The notes under the pieces are model-generated. The model worked only from the letters and a program-made list of their open reading frames with translations, did not search any database and was not told the DNA's origin. From Lentzea pudingi (lineage in GTDB: Bacteria; Actinomycetota; Actinomycetes; Mycobacteriales; Pseudonocardiaceae), in assembly GCF_014646255.1 (NCBI RefSeq), contig NZ_BMNC01000001.1, positions 747,366 through 811,365 of the forward strand: DNA of 64,000 nt, read 5' to 3'. The translations under genes were made by a program, and so were the position numbers. Position 1 is the first letter of the stretch. The number at the start of each line of letters is the position of its first letter. Of the stretch, positions 19,827 through 27,546 are shown piece after piece.

Positions 19827-19840
19827 TGACCAATTGGTCA
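19827..19840. promoter_or_regulatory. Second palindrome before the sugar transporter
   Basis: TGACCAATTGGTCA is a perfect 14-base palindrome, 22 bases before the GTG of the binding-protein gene. It carries the same TGGTC/GACCA arms as the dre site but with the arms reversed in order. A third related palindrome, TACCACTGGTA, lies at 19715-19725 near the GntR start. Confidence 0.5.
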
Positions 19841-19861
19841 CATCCCAGCGAGAGGTGAGTC

Positions 19862-21100
19862 GTGTCGCGCTCCGCTGCCTTACTCGTCCTGGCGCTCACG
19901 TTGTCCGCCTGCGGTTCGTCCGCGGGGGGATCCGGTGAGAAGCAGGAGATCACCGTGTGGCTCATGAAGGACACGGCCACCGAGGAGTTCGTGTCGAAGT
20001 TCGAGAGCGAGTTCGAGAAGGACCACTCGAACCTCGACCTGAAGATCCAGATCCAGGAGTGGAACGGCATCACGCAGAAGGTGACCAGTGCTCTGGCCAG
20101 CACTGACCCGCCCGACGTGATCGAGGTCGGCAACACCCAGGTCGCGCAGTACGTGGCAAGCAAGGGCGTCACGGACCTGTCCGGCAAGAAGTCCGAGCTG
20201 CGGGGCGACGACTGGATCCCGGGCCTGAGCGAGCCGGGCGCGGTCGACGGCAAGCAGTTCGGGATCCCGTTCTACGCGGCCAACCGGGTCGTGATCTACC
20301 GCAAGGACCTGTTCGAGGCCGCGCAGGTCACGCCGCCCAGGACGCGTGCGGAGTGGCTCGCCGCCACGGCCAAGCTCGACCAGGGTGACCAGCAGGGCAT
20401 CTACCTGCCCGGCCAGAACTGGTACACGCTGTCCGGGTTCGTCTGGGACGAGGGCGGCGACCTCGCCGAGCAGGACGGCGACAAGTGGAAGGGCTCGCTG
20501 AACACGCCGGAGGCGTTGGCGGGCATGGACTTCTACAAGCAGCTGCAGGCGCTCGGCGACGGCCCGAAGGACTCCGACGAGTCCAAGCCGCAGCAGACGG
20601 ACGTCGTGGCCGGTGGCAAGGTCGCGCAGTTCATCGCGGTGCCCGGCGCGGCGAAGCTCGTGGAGAAGGCCAACCCGGAACTGGCGGGCAAGATCGGCTT
20701 CTTCCCGATCCCCGGCAAGACCGCCGACAAGCCCGGCGCGGTCTTCACCGGCGGCTCCGATTTGATCATTCCCCTGTCGAGCTCACGGCAGGACGGCGCG
20801 TACGAGGTCGTCAAGGCGCTCGCCGGTGAGAAGTGGCAGGTCGAGCTCGCGAAGGCGATGAACTACGTGCCGAACCGCAAGTCGCTCGCCCAGGCGGTGG
20901 GCGGTGACCCCGGCACGGCGGCGATGGCGGCCGGTGCGGCCAACGGGTTCGCCACGCCGAACTCGCCGAACTGGGCGGCGGTCGAGGCCCGCAACCCGAT
21001 CAAGGAGTTCCAGACCGCGGTCCTCACCGGCGCCGATCCGAAGGCGGCGGCGGCGAAGGCCGACGAAGTGATCACCCAAGCGCTCAACTCCGGCAAATGA
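19862..21100 (+). CDS. ABC transporter sugar-binding lipoprotein (DasA/NgcE-like)
   Basis: 412 residues. Signal peptide with lipobox LSAC at about 14-17, so membrane-anchored outside the cell. The mature part is a family 1 extracellular solute-binding protein: ITVWLMKDTATEEFVSKF at the start and VIEVGNTQVAQYV, a common motif of oligosaccharide binders. GTG start with GAGAGGTGAG upstream. First gene of an operon with two permeases, a GH20 hexosaminidase and a GH16-type enzyme. The ligand is probably chitobiose or a related aminosugar, inferred from neighbours and the dre-like operator. Confidence 0.92.
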   Translation: MSRSAALLVLALTLSACGSSAGGSGEKQEITVWLMKDTATEEFVSKFESEFEKDHSNLDLKIQIQEWNGITQKVTSALASTDPPDVIEVGNTQVAQYVASKGVTDLSGKKSELRGDDWIPGLSEPGAVDGKQFGIPFYAANRVVIYRKDLFEAAQVTPPRTRAEWLAATAKLDQGDQQGIYLPGQNWYTLSGFVWDEGGDLAEQDGDKWKGSLNTPEALAGMDFYKQLQALGDGPKDSDESKPQQTDVVAGGKVAQFIAVPGAAKLVEKANPELAGKIGFFPIPGKTADKPGAVFTGGSDLIIPLSSSRQDGAYEVVKALAGEKWQVELAKAMNYVPNRKSLAQAVGGDPGTAAMAAGAANGFATPNSPNWAAVEARNPIKEFQTAVLTGADPKAAAAKADEVITQALNSGK

Positions 21101-22041
21101 CGCTGCTGGCGGAAAGGCCGGTGCGGGAGACCGCGCCGGCCGTCCCGAAGCGCCGCAGACGACCGGTCCTGGCCTACGTCCTGATCGCGCCCACGGTGCT
21201 CACCACCGCGTACCTGCTGCTGTACCCGCTGGTGCGCAACGTGATCATCTCGCTGCAGGAGTTCGGGCTGCCGCAGCTCGTGCGCGGCGACGCGAAGTTC
21301 GTCGGGCTCGCGAACTACGCGAAGGTGCTGTCCGACCCCGAGTTCTGGGGCGTGGTGCGGCGGACGCTCCTGTTCACCGCGATCAACGTCGTGCTGATCA
21401 TGGTGCTGTCCACCCTGGTCGCTCTGCTGCTCGTCCGGCTGGGCAAGGGGCTCAGGCTGCTGGTCATGGGCGGGCTCGTGCTCACCTGGGCCACGCCGAT
21501 CATCGCCGCGACCACGGTGTTCCAGTGGCTCTTCCAGTCCCGGCTCGGCGTCGTGAACTGGGCGCTGGTCGCACTGGGCTTCGAGGAGTACCGCGACTAC
21601 ACCTGGTTCGCCGACGGCGAGGCGACGTTCGGCATCCTCGTGACGCTGATCGTCTGGCAGTCGATCCCGTTCGCCGCGCTGTCGCTGTACGCGGCGATGA
21701 TCACCGTGCCGCAGGAGCTGTACGAGGCCGCCCGCATCGACGGCGCCGGCGCGTGGCGGGTGTTCACGACCATCACGTTCCCCATGCTGCGCGCCATGTT
21801 CGGGCTCATCACGTGCCTGGAGGTGATCTGGGTCGTCAAGGCGTTCGTGCAGATCTGGGTGATCAGCCAGGGCGGTCCAGGCCAGGCCACGACGACGCTG
21901 CCGGTGTACGCGTTCCAGGTCGCGCAGTCGTTGCAGCGCTACGACCTCGGCGCCGCGGTGTCGATGCTCATGGTCGTGCTGCTCGTGCTCGCACTGCTGG
22001 CGTACTTCCGCCAGCTCTACCGGCAGGAGAGGGAAGCGTGA
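21097..22041 (+). CDS. ABC sugar transporter permease 1
   Basis: 314 residues, six membrane helices. The MalF-type EAA loop is visible as ELYEAARIDGAGAWRVFTTITFPML around residue 205. ATGA overlap with the binding-protein gene. It pairs with the next gene to form the membrane channel. No ATPase gene is in the operon, as in DasABC systems that share the MsiK ATPase encoded elsewhere. Confidence 0.93.
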   Translation: MTLLAERPVRETAPAVPKRRRRPVLAYVLIAPTVLTTAYLLLYPLVRNVIISLQEFGLPQLVRGDAKFVGLANYAKVLSDPEFWGVVRRTLLFTAINVVLIMVLSTLVALLLVRLGKGLRLLVMGGLVLTWATPIIAATTVFQWLFQSRLGVVNWALVALGFEEYRDYTWFADGEATFGILVTLIVWQSIPFAALSLYAAMITVPQELYEAARIDGAGAWRVFTTITFPMLRAMFGLITCLEVIWVVKAFVQIWVISQGGPGQATTTLPVYAFQVAQSLQRYDLGAAVSMLMVVLLVLALLAYFRQLYRQEREA

Positions 22042-22859
22042 TCGGCCGGATCTCCCGCACCACGGCGGCACTGCTGATCTTCGCCGTGTCCGTGTTCCCC
22101 GTCTACTGGATGGTGCTCACGGCGTTCAAACCCACCAAGGACATCCAGAGCGCGACACCCACGTTCCTGCCGATCCCGATCACGTTCGACCACTTCGGCA
22201 CGGCGATCGCGGCGAAGGGGTTCTTCTCGTTCTGGCGCAACAGCCTTCTCGTGGCGGGAGGTGCGGTCGTCCTCGCGCTGGTGGTCGCGTTGCTCGCGGC
22301 GTTCGCGATCGCGCGGCTGCGGTGGAAGGGCCGCAGGGCGTTCGTGCTGATGGTGTTCGTGGCGCAGATGACGCCGTGGGAGGCGCTGCTCATCCCGATC
22401 TACGTGATCGCCCGCGACACCGGCATGCTCGACACGCTCTGGATCCTCACACTCGTCTACTTCATGATGACGCTGCCGTTCACCATCGTGACGCTGCGCG
22501 GGTTCCTCGCGGCCATCCCGGTGGACCTGGAGGAGGCCGCGCAGGTCGACGGCTGCACGCGCGGGCAGGCGTTCCGCAAGGTCGTGTTCCCGCTGCTCGC
22601 GCCGGGTCTGCTGGCGACCTCGCTGTTCGGGTTCATCACCGCGTGGAACGAGTTCGCCTTCGCCAACGTGCTGATCATCAAGGACCAGGACGACCGCACG
22701 CTGCCGGTCTGGCTGTCCTCGTTCAACAACACCTTCGGCACCGACTGGGGGGCCACCATGGCCGCGTCGACGCTGTTCATGCTGCCCGTGCTGCTGATCT
22801 TCATCGTGCTGCAGGGCCGGGTCACCACCGGCATCGTCGGAGGGGCGGTGAAGGGGTGA
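22038..22859 (+). CDS. ABC sugar transporter permease 2
   Basis: 273 residues, six membrane helices, MalG-type. The EAA loop reads DLEEAAQVDGCTRGQAFRKVVFPLL near residue 165. GTG start overlapping the previous TGA by four bases. Partner of permease 1. Confidence 0.93.
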   Translation: MIGRISRTTAALLIFAVSVFPVYWMVLTAFKPTKDIQSATPTFLPIPITFDHFGTAIAAKGFFSFWRNSLLVAGGAVVLALVVALLAAFAIARLRWKGRRAFVLMVFVAQMTPWEALLIPIYVIARDTGMLDTLWILTLVYFMMTLPFTIVTLRGFLAAIPVDLEEAAQVDGCTRGQAFRKVVFPLLAPGLLATSLFGFITAWNEFAFANVLIIKDQDDRTLPVWLSSFNNTFGTDWGATMAASTLFMLPVLLIFIVLQGRVTTGIVGGAVKG

Positions 22860-24259
22860 TCGTCCCGCTCCCGACCAGGATCGTGCGCCGCAGCAAGGGG
22901 TTCACGCTGGACCGCGACACGAGCGTGCGGGTCACACCCGGCGCCGAACCCGCGGCCAGGCTCCTGCGCGCACTGCTGCGACCGGCCACCGGACTGGCGT
23001 TGCCGATCGCGGACCACGGCCAGATCCTCATCGCGCTCGACGCCAAGCTCGTCGGGCTCGGCGCGGAGGGCTACGCGCTCACCGTCAACGAACACGGCGT
23101 CCTGCTGCGCGCGGCCACCAAGGAAGGCCTGGCACACGGGGTCCAGTCGATCCGCCAGCTCCTGCCAGCCGAGGCACTGCGCACCTCCAGGGCGTCCGAT
23201 GTGGACTGGACCCTGCCCGGCGTGGACGTCCGCGACCTGCCCAGGCTGCCGTGGCGCGGGTTCATGCTCGACGTCGCCCGGCACTTCCAGCCGGTGCCCG
23301 TGGTCCGCCGGTTCATCGACCTGATGGCGTTCCACAAGCTCAATGTCCTGCACCTGCACCTGACCGACGACCAGGGCTGGCGCATGCCGGTACCCGCGCA
23401 CCCGCTGCTGACCTCGGTCGGTGGCTGGCGCACCGAGACCAACGGCGACGGCGTCCCGCACGGCGGCACCTACACGCGCGGCGAGCTGGAAGGGCTGGTC
23501 GCGTACGCCGCCGAACGCGGCATCCGGGTCATGCCGGAGATCGAGATGCCGGGCCACGCCCGCGCCGCGCTCGCCGCCTACCCCGACCTCGGCGTCGCGC
23601 CGGAACCGCTGCCCGTCTGGACCCGCTGGGGCATCAGCGATGCCGCGTTCGGCCTGCACGCCATGGGGTTCGTCCGCGAGGTGCTGGACGAGGTGCTGGA
23701 GGTGTTCCCCGGTGAGCACGTCCACCTCGGCGGCGACGAGTGCCTGCTGCCGGAGGACGTGCACGGCCAGTTCCTCCGCCAGGCGAGCAGGTACCTGCTC
23801 GACCGGGGCCGCGTCCCGGCCGCCTGGGAACCGACCGGCGACACCCGCGCGGTCGTCATGCCGTGGAAGGACGAAACCCAGGCGGCGAAAGCACTCGAGC
23901 GCGGCCAGCCGGTCGTGATGACCCCGCACACCTCCACCTACCTCGACTACCCGCAGTCGGACGGCCCGCACGAACCACCCGGCCAGCCCGGGTACGTCGT
24001 CACCACCCGCGACGTCTACCACGTGCCGCTGCCCGACGGCGTGCTCGGCGCCCAGTGCCAGCTGTGGACCGAGCACGTGCGTTCGAAGGACCACCTGGAA
24101 TACCTGGCATTTCCCCGTCTTGCCGCGCTGGCCGACACCCTCTGGTCCCAGCGCCCCGAGTGGGAGGGCTTCACCACCAGGATGCGCCTCCACTCGGAAA
24201 GGCTCGCCGCCCTGTCCGTCCCTGCCGAAATGAGGAGAGAACGTTGCGAGCACTCGTAG
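22856..24259 (+). CDS. Beta-N-acetylhexosaminidase, GH20
   Basis: 467 residues, GTG start overlapping the permease stop. Residues 5-125 form the N-terminal alpha/beta GH20b domain; the barrel follows from WRGFMLDVARHF (about 133). The catalytic pair is Asp294-Glu295 in VHLGGDECL, the substrate-assisted GH20 signature. No signal peptide, so it acts in the cytosol on imported oligosaccharides, releasing GlcNAc from chitobiose-like sugars. The operon position supports this. Confidence 0.94.
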   Translation: MIVPLPTRIVRRSKGFTLDRDTSVRVTPGAEPAARLLRALLRPATGLALPIADHGQILIALDAKLVGLGAEGYALTVNEHGVLLRAATKEGLAHGVQSIRQLLPAEALRTSRASDVDWTLPGVDVRDLPRLPWRGFMLDVARHFQPVPVVRRFIDLMAFHKLNVLHLHLTDDQGWRMPVPAHPLLTSVGGWRTETNGDGVPHGGTYTRGELEGLVAYAAERGIRVMPEIEMPGHARAALAAYPDLGVAPEPLPVWTRWGISDAAFGLHAMGFVREVLDEVLEVFPGEHVHLGGDECLLPEDVHGQFLRQASRYLLDRGRVPAAWEPTGDTRAVVMPWKDETQAAKALERGQPVVMTPHTSTYLDYPQSDGPHEPPGQPGYVVTTRDVYHVPLPDGVLGAQCQLWTEHVRSKDHLEYLAFPRLAALADTLWSQRPEWEGFTTRMRLHSERLAALSVPAEMRRERCEHS

Positions 24260-25611
24260 CCGCGTCCTGCGCGGCGCTGGCGGTGGCCGCACTGGCCGTC
24301 GCACCGAACGCGTTCGCCGCCGACGCGATCACCGCCCAGTACCGGACCAGCGCGTCCGGTGCGACCACCGACCAGGCCGAACCGTGGTTCAAGCTGGTCA
24401 ACTCGGGCACCACCAGCATTCCGCTGTCCGACGTGAAGATCCGCTACTACTTCAAGGCCGACACCCCGGACGTCGGCTACCGGTTCGCCTGCTCGTGGGC
24501 CGTGCGCGGCTGCGGCAACGTGACCGGCCAGTTCGGCACCCTGACCGGCGGCCCGGCCGACCGCTACCTGGAGGTCGGCTTCACCTCCGGCGCCGGCACG
24601 ATCAACCCCGGCGCCGACTCCGGTGACCTCCAGTTGCGCTTCTACCGCACCAACTGGGGCCCCATCAACCAGTCCGACGACTACTCGTTCCGCGCCGACA
24701 GCAACTACTCGGCGTCGAACAAGGTCACCGTCCACCGCGGCGGCACGCTGCTCTGGGGCACCCCGCCCGGCGGCAGCCCGCCCACCACCACGACGACCAG
24801 CTCCACGCCACCGAACCCCAACGGCCCCAAGCTGTTCGACGACTTCGCCTACAACAACTCGAGCGACTCGCGCATCAGCCAGCGCGGCTGGACCGTGCGT
24901 TCGGGCGCGGGCGGCCCCGGTGTCCCCGGCGCCGAGTGGGACGCGTCGCGCGTGACGTTCCCGACCGTCGACGGCCAGAAGGTCATGCGCCTCGACTCCT
25001 GGAACAACGGCTCCGCGGCCAAGCAGACCGAGATGTTCCACCAGCGCAAGTTCTTCGAGGGCACCTACGCCTCCAGGGTGAGGTTCAGCGACGCGCCGGT
25101 CTTCGGCCCGGACGGCGACCACGTCGTGCAGACGTTCTTCACCATCACCCCGCTCGACGCGCCGATGGCCCCGAACTACGGCGAGATCGACTTCGAGTAC
25201 CTGCCCAACGGCGGCTGGGGCGAGCAGGGCAACATCATGTACGAGACCACCTGGGAGACCTACCAGAACGAACCGTGGGTCGCCGACAACATCCACAACT
25301 CCCAGCGCCAGAGCTACAACGGCTGGCACGACCTGGTCTTCCAGGTCGCCGACGGCCGCGTGAAGTACTACATCGACGGTGCGCTCGTCGCCGACCACGG
25401 CGACAAGTACTACCCGGAGACGCCGATGTCGATCAACTTCAACCTGTGGTTCATCTCGGGCGGCTTGCAGGGCAGTTCTGCTGAGCGCGCCTATCAGCAG
25501 GAGGTCGACTACGTGTACTTCGCCAAGGACCAGGTGCTCAGCCCGGCCCAGGTGAAGACGGCGGTGCAGGACTACCGCACCGCGGGTGTCACGCACACCG
25601 ACAACGTGTGA
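24244..25611 (+). CDS. Secreted CBM3-GH16-type glycoside hydrolase
   Basis: 455 residues. TTG start at 24244 with GGAGAGA upstream, overlapping the end of the hexosaminidase gene by 16 bases. Signal peptide (residues 1-26, ends AFAA) followed by a CBM3 cellulose-binding module (about 30-165: ITAQYRTSASGATTDQ..., WFKLVNSGTTSIPLSDVKIRYYF). A Thr/Pro linker leads to a jelly-roll domain with GEIDFEYLPNGG, the GH16 ExDxE motif of the lichenase/xyloglucanase type. It should cut a beta-glucan-type polysaccharide. Odd: a glucan-binding secreted enzyme closes an aminosugar uptake operon. Confidence 0.87.
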   Translation: MRALVAASCAALAVAALAVAPNAFAADAITAQYRTSASGATTDQAEPWFKLVNSGTTSIPLSDVKIRYYFKADTPDVGYRFACSWAVRGCGNVTGQFGTLTGGPADRYLEVGFTSGAGTINPGADSGDLQLRFYRTNWGPINQSDDYSFRADSNYSASNKVTVHRGGTLLWGTPPGGSPPTTTTTSSTPPNPNGPKLFDDFAYNNSSDSRISQRGWTVRSGAGGPGVPGAEWDASRVTFPTVDGQKVMRLDSWNNGSAAKQTEMFHQRKFFEGTYASRVRFSDAPVFGPDGDHVVQTFFTITPLDAPMAPNYGEIDFEYLPNGGWGEQGNIMYETTWETYQNEPWVADNIHNSQRQSYNGWHDLVFQVADGRVKYYIDGALVADHGDKYYPETPMSINFNLWFISGGLQGSSAERAYQQEVDYVYFAKDQVLSPAQVKTAVQDYRTAGVTHTDNV

Positions 25612-25617
25612 TCAGTC

Positions 25618-25644
25618 GGGCGCCCCGGAAGGTTCGGGGCGCCC
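25618..25644. terminator. Strong GC stem-loop terminator between converging operons
   Basis: GGGCGCCCCG (25618-25627) pairs perfectly with CGGGGCGCCC (25635-25644) across a 7-base loop. It lies between the GH16 stop and the convergent RES-TIR stop, three bases from the latter. Confidence 0.82.
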
Positions 25645-25646
25645 GT

Positions 25647-26750
25647 TCATTCCGCGAGCAGCTCGTTCACCAGTTGCCGAACGTCCTCGGCCTCGTACCC
25701 GTGACGGAGGTGGCGGGACTGGAAGTCCGCCAGAAAAGCCAGTTCGGGCGGAAGCGACGCCTTCTTGAGGGCAAATCGCAGGCCGATGAGCACCGGAATC
25801 ACCCTCTTTCCCGCCTGGTGCGCGAGGATCAGCTCGCGGCGCACCCAGTCGTCCGGGTCTTCGAGGAACAGCACACCCTCGTTGTTGGTGATGGTCTCCC
25901 ACCGCTTGCCCACCAGCGCGATCACCGTCTCGCAGTTGCGCACGTTCGACTCGAGCGCGTCCGCGAAGTCCGGCGTGCCGGGCCTCATCGAGCGGATGTC
26001 GCGGAACACCGCCCGTTCGCCGAGCCGGCGGCTCATCTCCCGGTGCAGCAGCTCGGGCACGGCCTCGGCGTCGCCCGTGCGGTAGTTGATGAAGAACTTC
26101 GGCCAGACAGGGGGAGGCGGGTCGACCTCCACCCCGTAGGGCTTGAGCAGGTCGGTCAGCCAGGGGAGTTCCAACGGGTCGTCGAGCGCTCTCGACGCCC
26201 CTGAGATGGCCGGTGCGGCGCACCTGTCGTCGAAGAGCACGACTGTTTGCCGCGGCATGTCGGCGATCGACTGCCAGAGGATGCCGTCCGCCCACGGAAC
26301 CTGCTGGTGCAACCAGGCCGCCCACTCCCTGGTGGCGGAGAAGCGTTCCGGCGTGGTCGTGGTCAGCCAGGAGTCCTGGTGCACCGCCGCGACGTCCTGG
26401 GCGGAGTACAGCCGGACGAGGCTGAGATCGGTGGTGGTCCGCACCTCCGTGAGGACCTGACCGGCCAGCGCCGCGCGGGGCAGGATCCGCTGGGGCACGC
26501 GCTTGTACGCGAACTCGCGCAGGAACCGTTCCGCGATCGCGGTCTCCGGCGCGGCGGACATGCACAGGGTGCGGTGTGGTGCACCCGTGCAGGCGTCGAA
26601 CCGGCCGCCGCCGAACGCGCTGCCGTGCTGCGGGTCGAAGACCGCGGCCGGCCTGCCGGCGGGGTGAACGCGGTAGAAGGTCTGACCCGCCGGGATCTTC
26701 TCGCACACAGGCGTGCCGCTGAGCATCGGCGGAGGAGGGATGTCCGGCAC
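25647..26750 (-). CDS. RES-TIR fusion protein (predicted NAD-degrading effector)
   Basis: 367 residues. Residues 24-200 fit the RES fold of NAD-phosphorolysing toxins: FYRVHPAGRPAAVF with Arg27, FGGGRFD, then LCMSAAPETAIAERF with Glu69. Residues 218-365 fit a TIR domain: KFFINYRTGDAEAV, VFRDIRSMRPGTPDF, ALESNVRNCETVIALVGKRW with Glu267 at the usual catalytic Glu position, and VRRELILAHQAGKRVIPVLIG. Both folds can destroy NAD+, so the fusion should be a potent cell-suicide or growth-arrest effector unless one half serves only in assembly. GTG start three bases after the upstream stop. Divergent from a CHAT protease gene. Domain calls are strong; toxicity is inference. Confidence 0.83.
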   Translation of the reverse strand: MPDIPPPPMLSGTPVCEKIPAGQTFYRVHPAGRPAAVFDPQHGSAFGGGRFDACTGAPHRTLCMSAAPETAIAERFLREFAYKRVPQRILPRAALAGQVLTEVRTTTDLSLVRLYSAQDVAAVHQDSWLTTTTPERFSATREWAAWLHQQVPWADGILWQSIADMPRQTVVLFDDRCAAPAISGASRALDDPLELPWLTDLLKPYGVEVDPPPPVWPKFFINYRTGDAEAVPELLHREMSRRLGERAVFRDIRSMRPGTPDFADALESNVRNCETVIALVGKRWETITNNEGVLFLEDPDDWVRRELILAHQAGKRVIPVLIGLRFALKKASLPPELAFLADFQSRHLRHGYEAEDVRQLVNELLAE

Positions 26751-26753
26751 GGT

Positions 26754-27395
26754 TCAGCCCTCCACGAGCGCGATAGCGGCGGCCACCAGCCGGTCGTCCG
26801 GTGTTCGCCCGATCAGCTCGAACGGAGGCTCCTCGAGCCACGCGTTGACGCTGAACCACCAGTCGGCAGCACCCCAAGGGTCGTCGTGCGCGCGCAGCAA
26901 CCGGTTCACCCGCAACACGACCTCCAGCGGTGCACCCGACTCGTCGAACTGGAACAGCGGTACCGACGCACTGCCGTCGTCGCGGTGGAGCTTGATGACA
27001 CCGAATGCGTCCGGTTCGCGCCCCTGTTCGCGTAGCTCAGCCGCCGACTCCCAGCGGTGGGTGAGGATCCGTTCCTTGGCGTTGCGCGGGCGTCCGTATC
27101 GCAGCGGGTTGCCGGACAACGAGATCAGCACCTGGTCCAGCGCGTTCTCGTCGCTGGTGCTCGTGTATCGCAGATCGGCCTTGGCGAAGACGGGGTCGTC
27201 GTAGGGCAACCACTCGCCGAGCATCCGCGTGAGCGCCAGTGCGATCCGCGTCCTCTCCTCGGACGTAGCGGCGCCATGCAACTTGCCGATCAACGCGCGC
27301 AGGTCGGTCCGCCCGTCCGGACCCAGCAGATCGACGACCCGATCCCAGTCCTCGACGAGCGCGTCGATGATGTGCCGCAAAGCCACGAGCACCAC
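26754..27395 (-). CDS. Predicted antitoxin-like partner of the RES-TIR protein
   Basis: Up to 213 residues; GTG at 27386 (AGGA about ten bases upstream) is an equally good start. The C-terminal 65 residues (LFQFDESGAPLEVVLRVNRLL, DPWGAADWWFSVNAWLE, ELIGRTPDDRLVAAAIALVEG) resemble the toxin-binding domain of Xre/MbcA/ParS antitoxins, the known partners of RES toxins. No Xre helix-turn-helix is evident in the N-terminal half, which is helical and unrecognised. It is the first gene of a two-gene operon with RES-TIR, antitoxin before toxin. The antitoxin role is inferred from this similarity and order. Confidence 0.65.
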   Translation of the reverse strand: MVLVALRHIIDALVEDWDRVVDLLGPDGRTDLRALIGKLHGAATSEERTRIALALTRMLGEWLPYDDPVFAKADLRYTSTSDENALDQVLISLSGNPLRYGRPRNAKERILTHRWESAAELREQGREPDAFGVIKLHRDDGSASVPLFQFDESGAPLEVVLRVNRLLRAHDDPWGAADWWFSVNAWLEEPPFELIGRTPDDRLVAAAIALVEG

Positions 27396-27546
27396 TTCCT
27401 GATCTGTAGAAGGTCATTCTGCCTCGACGTGACCGGGAATATTCGGACAGAAACAGGACAGCTGCCTGTCGTGGCCGGGAGGCGCACCACACCGTCCGTA
27501 GCGTCGAGTGATCTGGTCTGGTCGAAGCGGTGGAGGCGAGGGCCTG

